Below are positions 47,401 to 54,936 of a stretch of DNA of 54,936 bases, in pieces (position 1 is the first letter of the stretch; every line of letters begins with the position of its first letter). This DNA comes from Trebouxia sp. TZW2008 (lineage: Eukaryota > Chlorophyta > Trebouxiophyceae > Trebouxiales > Trebouxiaceae). Location of the stretch: positions 1 to 54,936 of the forward strand of contig BDIU01000368.1 in the NCBI GenBank assembly GCA_002118135.1, written 5' to 3'. The notes below the pieces were generated by a model. That model saw only the letters and a list, made by a program, of their open reading frames with translations. It was not told the origin of the DNA and made no database searches. Position numbers and translations under genes: made by a program.

Positions 47401-50400
47401 TCTCCTGGCGTAATAGTCGCAGCAGGATCCTCATCAATCAGCTTCTGCAGCTCCAATAGAGCGCATTTGGCAACATCTGGATGCTGAGCTGTGACAGCCT
47501 CTTGAGCTGCTGCCTGCACTTTGCAAAGCTCACTTTGCAAGGTGACCTCTTGAGCAACACATCATGCAGCAAGGGTGGTGAAAGTGCTGAAAGCCCCCCT
47601 TCTGGATGCAGCAAGGGTGGTGAGGATGCTGCAAGCAACCTTTCTGGAAACAGCAAAATTTGCTGGCATAATAAGCAAACAACGGCAACAGCCTTATTTG
47701 TCACTTGCTGATATAGACAGCAACATGCCCAACTGTATATGGCTGAAACTCCCATGTCAGGAAACATTGCCTGATCAGAGCTCAATGACACCACGTGCAC
47801 AGGCGCCAGCGCATGTCAAGAAGCTTGTTGCATATGCAGTGCAATCTGCATATGCCCTGCAAGTCAAAGATTTGCTCTGCTTGACAGCCAGTTTTGGTAT
47901 CAGCAAATTTTGAGTGGCAGTCATGACCAAGCGTTTGTGACAGTAGGCCAGCTTGTACGTACCCTGAGAATCTCATGGGTGAAGTCCTCACATGTCATCA
48001 TTGCTTTGATCTGGTCAGCTGCTGCCTTGGTGTCTTGCTGCATCAGGCGCACCTTCAGCCTCAAGAACGCATTGAACACTGAAGCAGGCTCAGTCTGTGC
48101 TGCTATGTCCACAAACTCAAGTGCCCTGCACCTCAAGAAAGTCTGCTCCCTCGCCTGTCAGATCTGATGGCAGCCCAAAGCTTTCACCAATCCATGCTGC
48201 TGAACAACATCAGGCAAAAGGCAGTTGTGTATTCACAGAAGTGTTAAATGTTTTACAGTGCGTGACATGCATAATTTGACATAGGCCGACACAGCATGCA
48301 GTCAAGACCACAAACCTCTACTCATGTTTGACACACAAGCATGATGTAATGGCAGGACACAGGCATACACCAGTGCGTAGTCCTGGTAGACGAAGATGCA
48401 TGCTGTTGAGCGTGGATGCAGCATGTGCTGACATTGCAGTCGCTGGCATTGCCAGAATTTGGGTCTACAAAATAAAAAGATGATGCTTGCAGCATGCAGC
48501 AAGTATCACCTGTCCAGTGCCTTAAGAGCAAGGTTGCAGACAGCCATGATCCTGGCAATCTTTGCCTTGCTGTCAACTTCTGAGTACATGTAGGCTGCAG
48601 AGAAGATATGGCTGGCAGATTCATAGGCCCTTTCCTGAAAGTGGCTGGAGGCATGGCTGTGCAACAGTGTGAACAGCTGCTGCTTGAAGGATGAGTTGGC
48701 TTCCTGCGGTGCCATATTGCCCTTGCATCCATACTGAGCAACTGTACAGCAATGGAACAATTTGGTACAACATGCTATTGTAAACTCTCTTTGTGATGAC
48801 TGCTTTGCTCACCAACAAAATTGTCCTTACATCAAATTGTCTGTACTCAGAGGGATCACTGCAGTCAGAACACCGTGGTTGCTGACCAATGGCGTGGTAC
48901 ATCGAGATTGTCCTTACATTGAGTGTCCTTACAGCAAGAGTTTACTGTACAAGAAATGCACACTGGCAGCCTTATGGTGCTATGTTGTGACAGCAGTGAC
49001 TGGGGGCCTGACTGTGCCACTACGTTCTTTATTGGCCGGAGCCTGCGGCATCAGCTACTTGCTGTGCGGCTTACCTGTGTCAGCAGCTCTACTGTCCTTT
49101 CAGCTGCACAGATGTCCAGGGCAATCTGTTCAGCTTCTCCAGTCACCTGCAGGCAAGCAAACCTGCTTGCTCACGAGGATGCACATGTGCCACCCGAGAA
49201 TTCGAACTTGTGCATTGCAGTGTAGCACATCTGTATGCAAGCTGCAGTTGGACAAGAACAGTCAGTCGGACATTCAGTGCAGAGCAAGGCTCCTGCAGTG
49301 AGTGGTTTGCTTGCTTTGTTGCTCACCTTCTCTTGAGCCAAGAGCAGCCTGTTCAGCTGAAGGGGTACGTCTGCCTGGTCAGCAAAACGCTCTTGCACCA
49401 AGTCAATGGCAGCTTTGATGCCTGCCATTCCAGCGCTATTGTCCTGACTGGAATTTGCCCTGTGACTACCTACTGACGCTTGCAGAATAGCTTTGATGGC
49501 ACCCAAGCAGATGCTCAAAGGGGCTTTAGAGCAAGACACTACACTGAGGAGCTCAGTCTCAGCCTCATCTGCTTTGCCCAGCTGGCACAAGGCCTTCATT
49601 GCCATGAAGGAGATGACTGCTGGGTCAGTTCCCTCAGTTTGGGCTTTTCTCAGGTTGTGAATGCAGCTCATGGCTGGACCTGGCTTGTCACCTGCTTCAA
49701 GGTATCCCCAAGCTAGCAGCATGAAGACCTGCGTTGCACGCCTTTTCTTGGGAGGTTTGCTACTGCCAAGCATCATCGTCTTGCATGCAAGCGCAACCAA
49801 GTTCACCAGGATTGTGGAAAATATGCAGTGCATTGTGGTCAATTCTACCTTCCTGCCAAAAACAAGAGTGCATTGCATTTGGCAAGTGATACCAGACTTT
49901 CATCAGACTCAGTGCTTTTGAAGCAGCATACAGGCAGAGTGGCGGCATTGGCTGCAGCTTTGAATCACAAGGCACCTGTGTCTGCATCTGGTTGACTGCT
50001 GCAGCTTTGCTTTCCCAGGCAGGGTCATCATCATCAGACTCCACACTGCTGATGAACTCTATAATGTTGTTCATGAGTCCAATTGCCTCATCAAGGTTCA
50101 GGGTGCTGTCAGACTGTGGTGTTCCCAGCAAGTGCTGTGCATGCTCCATCTCTTTGGTGGCCAGCATCAGATTCAATTGGAATTGAATGTCTGAACTCAG
50201 ATTGTCATTGTTTGCCAAGTCTTTGGCCCTTCCTAGCAAGTTGCTAGCTAAAGCCTGCAGCAAGCTTATGTCAGCATTCATGTCACTGCAACATAGCTGC
50301 ATTGTCATGACAGCTGTGCTGCAGGCAGGGCTAGAGCAGTGGTCCTTATTAAAGGCAAATGATATGCCAAGGCCCTGATGCAAAGGGCGTATTCCACCAT

Positions 50401-51544
50401 GGCATGCAGTGATGTGCATTTGTGATACCTGTTGCTGCAGTTGCCACGCTGCAGCTGTTCTGTCCAGGTACAGGCCGAACAGCTCTGCAGCACAATCCTC
50501 TTGTGCTATCTGGCTTCTCTGCGGGCCATTGATCATGCCCAGTAGACATTGAGAGTATTCCATGGCCTTGGCGTAGCATGACTCAGCTGTCTCATAGTCT
50601 TTCAGCTTCGTCCACAGCAATCCAGTCTGCAAGCAGCCTAAAGCACCGTCAGATTGACTGATCTCAAATTGGCATCAGCAAGCTAGGAACAATGGCAGGC
50701 AAAGGATGTCCAAGTGTTCAGCTGTCTTCTTGCACACCTGCTTCAACAAGCTGGCATACCTTGTGGAAAAACTGACACTTGCATAGACGCTCGTCATCTG
50801 TTGCACTTTCGTCTCTTACCAAGCTCAAGAGGTCGCTGCATGTCAGCACAGGATGATGTGTCATTTGTTTGGCCAGCTTGGCCAATGCATGACTTTCTGT
50901 TGCTGAAAGCTTTGCAATAGGATGAGCACGCACGTAGGTAGCAGAGCCACAAACTTTGAGCAGTCAAAGCAATTGCTTTGACCAATACGCTGTCAGGTCA
51001 AACAAGTGCAGACTGGCTAGTCATTGCATGGTCCACACCTGGCATGCTGTCTCTTTTGTGCATCTGCCTCAATGACCTCATTGCATCCCTTCTTGTTGGC
51101 TGAGTCTACACACGAGTTCTGCACAAAACAAGTTGCTTCCAATCATTGGTGACTGGAAGACACAGCAGCAAACTTGCTTGCTTGTTGATGCATATCAAAG
51201 CAGCATGGTGCGGTTCATGCTGAAGAGGGCTGCACCATGATACCAAGCCGACACGCCTCACCAGGCGGTGCAAGGCTGAGCAAAGTTTGTACAGTAACTT
51301 CAGCAAACTTAAGTTTAACAGGGTTCGACCTTACCCATAGCAGCACTACCAAATTCCATAAAGCTGCGCTTTCTTCACTTGTCAGGTCCGTGTCGTGCCT
51401 GCCGGTTGATGTGATAGCGAACACCACGGATTTGAGCTGTTGCAAAGCATTTTCGGCGTTGTCCCCTGAGCCGCTGCTTGACATACCGTCGACAATGGCA
51501 GCTGCATGTTTCAGCAGTGGCAGCAGGGAGCCTGCAGGGGCCAT
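44493..51544 (-). CDS. ZIP4: ZIP4/SPO22-type meiotic TPR protein (TEX11 family)
   Basis: Exons in transcript order: 51335-51544, 51039-51118, about 50760-50953, 50429-50626, 49893-50254, 49327-49762, 49075-49146, 48510-48733, 47963-48125, 47336-47513, 47168-47264, 46729-46888, 46330-46536, 45781-46005, 44878-45126, 44493-44669 (about 1077 aa). All junctions are in phase except exon 2 to 3, where my acceptor is off by one base. Family landmarks are ALWNLVVLLWNSCVDSANK, FHKTGLLWTKLKDYETAESC, the Dx2-3 acidic stretch SVESDDDDPAW, VCNLALKALDRALEFVDIAA, NWLAAAAWNAAI and near the end MQWLVTTCWNRGAHQA. These follow the order of plant ZIP4. In yeast, plants and mammals this TPR scaffold promotes class I meiotic crossovers. 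No signal or membrane segment is seen. Confidence 0.82.
45174..45378 (-). repeat. Three ghost fragments of ZIP4 exon 15 head
   Basis: Reverse-strand echoes of TCTGCAGACGCTGCGCAGTCTATTGG occur at about 45176-45200 (CAGACACTGTGCACCCTATTGG), 45266-45292 (TCTGCAGACACTACGCAGTCTGTAG) and 45350-45376 (TCTGCAAACACTTTGTAGTTTAC). All lie upstream of the true exon in transcript orientation, with increasing decay. Confidence 0.75.
47562..47646 (-). repeat. Two-unit ~43-bp direct repeat in ZIP4 intron 9
   Basis: GCAGCAAGGGTGGTGAAAGTGCTGAAAGCCCCCCTTCTGGA is followed immediately by GCAGCAAGGGTGGTGAGGATGCTGCAAGCAACCTTTCTGGA. It is not obviously exon-derived but shows the same tandem-duplication habit. Confidence 0.8.
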
Positions 51545-51973
51545 CGTAGACGGAAGATGCTCTTCAAGTCACGAGACAAGTGCGGTACAGCGTCAGACAA
51601 TGTGCGAAGCGCAGCATGCATGTCCTCGATATTCAAATGGTGAATTGGCCGTAGCAAAATCTCCTTGCCGCCGTTTTCACCCAGGATTGGTTTCAGAGTT
51701 CACATGGCCACGTGGCATTTCATTCCAAGCCCAGTCCAGCTAAGCTCAACAATTGACTACAGAACGGACTGCACTTGAGTCGCGGGGTTACCGCTGCCGA
51801 CTGTCGAGGGTGCAAGTCTATCGTTCGCGTGCATCACACATGGCACAATCGGCAACACATTGAGCCTGACGAATCCGTGAGGTCGTGATCTAAGCATGTC
51901 GGTGCAAGCGGTTTGCTAGGCATGGGCCCAGAGCACCGTTGCGCGCACCTGCATACGAACATAAGCTGTTGCG
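51545..51973. promoter_or_regulatory. Shared 5' region of ZIP4 and PDK genes
   Basis: This divergent intergenic space of about 430 bp is slightly richer in CG dinucleotides than the introns. It should hold both promoters. No specific element was recognised. Confidence 0.4.
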
Positions 51974-54482
51974 ATGAGGCTACACTTTGCCAGCGCTGTA
52001 GTGCGCAGCGCCCTTGCTGCCGCCAAGCAAGTAAAGCTATCCGATTCTGTCCCAAGAGAACTTGTAGATGACATCTTCGGCTCTGCATTGCGCAAGCAGA
52101 CGGGCGTCAGTCTCAGATACATGCTGGACTTTGGAGCCAACCCTATCAAACGCCAGATGGTGCTGTCTGCCCAATTCCTGCACAATGAGCTACCAGTCAG
52201 GCTTGCCCACAGAGTAGCAGAGCTAGAAAACCTGCCTTATGGGCTGTCTGCAAAACCACAAGTTTTACGGGTACGCATGATCACGCGCGGATGGCTGTAT
52301 TTGGGGCTCAGCAAGCTCAAGCAATTCCGCACTTGCAGCAAACCCTCTTTCTTGACTGCAGGTCAGGGACTGGTATGTTGAGTCCTTCAAAGACCTAAGA
52401 GATTTTCCGGCCATCAAAGATGACAATGATGAGCAGAAGTTCACAGATCTGCTGCGGCATATTTACCATAGACACAGACATGTGGTACCGGTCATGGCCA
52501 TGGGAGTTGCAGAATTGAAGAAGGAGCTACAAGAAGGCTCCGGCTTGCTGGAAATGCCAGAAATTCATCAGTTTCTTGATGGGTTCTACCTGAGTCGTAT
52601 CGGCATCCGTATTCTGATTGGTCAGCATATTGCTCTGCATGAGCCGGAGAAAGATGACTACATTGGTGAGTGTCGCTCATGCATGCAGAGCTGATGAGTG
52701 TTGTGGTCACAGTCCATCTCATGGGCTTCATGAATGCTCAGGAGACATTGTGCTCAATTTGTCTCACGCAATGCTTGTCTAGATGCTCATTTGGCTGGAA
52801 ACTTTACATTATCAATGATTGATTTGGCTGAAAGTTGTTTGGCCATGGAAAGTTGTTTGCCTGCAGAATGCAGAGCTGCAAAGATGTGTCATGCTCCCCT
52901 CATGACATGCTTTCTTGTAGCAAAAAATCATTGTGCCTGTGTGAGACACACAGCATCATAAGCATCATCAACATGCATCCTAGTGAGATTCTGTGACCCA
53001 GCTAGGTGCTACAGCAGCAACAAAATGCCTTCAAACAGATCTCTCGAAAGCCATGTTTTGCCAGCACAAATGAATCCCATTCACATCTCTGCTCACTTTT
53101 CTGCAAGTCTCTGCGGCAACCCAGGTACCACTCAGCTTTTGCAATTTGCTGCAGGTATGATTGCTGCAAAGTGCTCGCCCTCTCAAGTTGTTGGGGATGC
53201 AGTCATGGATGCACGGTCAATCTGCATGCGCGAGTACGCATCAGCACCTGAAGTGAACATATACGGTGACCCAAGCTTCACATTTCCTTATGTACCCAGC
53301 CATCTACACCACATGACATTTGAGCTCGTCAAGAACTCCCTGAGAGCTGTAAATGACAAGTTTGATGACTCTGAAGAGGAGCCTCCTGCAATCAAGGTTG
53401 TGATTGCTGAGGGAGAAGAAGATATCACAGTCAAGGTACCTTCAGCATCATCACTTACATGCTTTCTAGTGAGGGTCCATGATCCCGCTAGGTGCTTACA
53501 GAAGCAACGAATTGTTTGGCAGTTTTATTGAAAACTGATCTCTGCCAATGCGACGCTCAATTTCAGAGCGTTCTCTGCACAGTGCAGGTATGTTGATGCA
53601 AAGTTGCACAAACATATTATGTGGCAGTGTCTGTTAATGGCAATGCTTGCCTGTTTCTCGGGCTGCCTCTTTGGACAAAGGCTCCCGTTATGACGCCTAA
53701 TGACTCAGACTTTTCTTTTCTTTTTTTCTGCTTGCCTGTGGCAGACTTCTGCACTCTTCGCCATATTTTTGCTGTTGTGCAAGTCTTGTGCTGCAACCTG
53801 TCATAGAATTGCTTCTATGACCATGACAGTACACCAGCTGTTATGTAATGTGCAAACAGCTTAAGCACTTGCAAGGTCTTGCCACAGCCTGAACTTGCCC
53901 TTTTGTGTAACAGATCATGACCCAAAAAGCTGAAAGCATTCTGCTATGGTCATGTGTAAGTCACACAAAAGGGTCTGTCGTTATCTAGGATGGAATCGAT
54001 ACATATCAGACCTCACCCTGTAATGGTCAGCTAACTCAGATTCACACGCAGAGTCTTCTGCTGGGTGAGTCAGCTGCGGAGCACGCTTCTTTGCATCAAC
54101 AGTACTCAGTGGGTTGTAATATGGCCAATGATGTGTTGAATAATGTGCTGCCCATGTACAAGTTAGTAAGATACAACATTGCCAATAATGTGCTGCCCGT
54201 GTACAGGTCAGTGATGAAGGAGGAGGAATTGCCAGAAGCGGTTTACCCAAAATCTGGACATACCTGTACAGTACAGCCATTTCACCCTTGGATGACATGG
54301 ATGATGCTGGGGACACAGATGGCCCAGCAGTTTTGGCTGGCTATGGGTATGGACTGCCTCTGAGTAGGTTATATGCTAGGTATTTTGGAGGAGACCTGCA
54401 GATCATCTCTATGGAGGGCTATGGTACTGATGCGTATCTGCATCTCAATCGTCTTGGCAATGTTCAGGAACCACTGCCTTAG
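51974..54482 (+). CDS. PDK: Mitochondrial pyruvate dehydrogenase kinase family protein
   Basis: Four exons join in phase (385 aa): 51974-52270, 52362-52665, 53155-53435, 54207-54482. It phosphorylates and inactivates the E1 alpha subunit of mitochondrial pyruvate dehydrogenase (the related BCKDK acts on the branched-chain complex). The N-terminal helical domain has QFLHNELPVRLAHRV, LRDFPAIKDDNDEQKF and RIGIRILIGQHIAL. The GHKL ATP site shows the N-box HMTFELVKNSLRA (Glu257, Asn261), G1 box VSDEGGGIARSGLPKIWTY and G2 box LAGYGYGLPLSRLYARYFGG. Substrate choice favours PDK over BCKDK because of the DEGGGI...KIWTYLYSTA pattern, but this is not decisive. The N-terminus is Ala- and Arg-bearing (MRLHFASAVVRSALAAAKQ), consistent with mitochondrial import. 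It is divergent from ZIP4. Confidence 0.92.
52975..53515 (+). repeat. Direct repeat flanking PDK exon 3
   Basis: A segment with TAGTGAGATTCTGTGACCCAGCTAGGTGCTACAGCAGCAAC (about 52980) recurs as TAGTGAGGGTCCATGATCCCGCTAGGTGCTTACAGAAGCAAC (about 53469), 489 bp apart. The intronic copies bracket exon 3 (53155-53435), so an ancestral duplication apparently spanned the exon region. Confidence 0.75.
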
Positions 54483-54936
54483 CGGTCTGTGACAATACGC
54501 TGGTGTGATGGGCAGCTGTCCATCATCAGCACCGCTTCTGCAAGCTCACATGCAGCATGTACACAACTTGCCTGGTGTCTTGCCACTGACTATTAGACAA
54601 GCACGTCTCAGAGTGGGGGTTTTAATTTCGTGCCGGTCTGCTGAATTTTGATGACTTCTATTTCGCTTTGTACGTCTGTTGATCTGATGTACAACGTCAA
54701 TGGGCAGCTTGTCCTCACAGATGCTGGTGTCCGATCCATGATCCTCTGCTTATGAGGAATTTTCTGTCATGCCAATTCCCTTTGAGGCTGGCCTATTTTC
54801 AAGCGATTGTGGGTCGTCGAATCCTGGAAGCAAGGCCTTGCCATGTAAGCAGCTGCAGCGTTTAGAACAACACGTCTGCCACAGCATACTGATAATCAGC
54901 CCATCCCTAAGCAATAGCAGCTGGTCCTTGTTGGCT
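54483..54936. other. 3' flank of PDK gene to window end
   Basis: No conserved coding frame, RNA gene or repeat is seen. It presumably includes the PDK 3' UTR. Confidence 0.4.

Overview
This window is nuclear DNA of a eukaryote, most likely a green alga (Chlorophyta, probably trebouxiophyte-like). Every recognisable gene is split by many GT-AG introns whose 3' sites read TGCAG|G. The protein set also fits a green alga: glutamate decarboxylase, plant-type AMI1 amidase, plant-like gamma-glutamyl peptidase, a long PPR protein and ZIP4/SPO22. There is no operon structure, no bacterial-style ribosome binding sites, no CRISPR array and no transposase or reverse transcriptase that I can recognise. 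The species assignment is inference.

Layout: 11-88 (-) first coding exon of a gene leaving the left edge; 625-1502 (+) two-LysM tail-anchored protein; 2629-10979 (+) glutamate decarboxylase, 12 exons; 11815-18074 (-) HECT E3 ubiquitin ligase, 13 exons; 18638-20417 (+) class I glutamine amidotransferase; 20880-24508 (-) TRM61, the tRNA m1A58 methyltransferase catalytic subunit; 24881-25447 (+) small lysine-rich protein; 25674-34906 (+) PPR protein, 13 exons; 35544-36245 (-) uncertain membrane-protein frame; 36586-42536 (+) AMI1-type amidase, 9 exons; 43367-43771 (-) Dpy-30 protein; 44493-51544 (-) ZIP4/SPO22 meiotic TPR protein, about 16 exons; 51974-54482 (+) mitochondrial pyruvate dehydrogenase kinase. 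The gene models were built by hand from splice-site phase. All are phase-consistent except one junction in ZIP4 (exons 2-3). Strands mostly alternate, giving divergent pairs that share 5' intergenic spaces of roughly 340-560 bp. The genes are housekeeping functions and do not form a pathway.

The outstanding feature is in the introns. In nearly every multi-exon gene they are filled with decayed direct-repeat copies of the neighbouring exon edge. A copy usually carries the 3' splice site plus the exon head and lies upstream of the true exon, or carries the exon tail plus the 5' splice site and lies downstream. About fifty such 'ghost exons' are visible by eye, singly or as arrays of 2-6, with periods of about 50-230 bp. 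They range from barely recognisable to 80 identical bases. They carry stops, frameshifts or lost splice sites, while the intact copy keeps reading frame, splice phase and catalytic residues. This looks like repeated tandem duplication across splice junctions, which splicing hides, and it appears to be a major source of intron length here.
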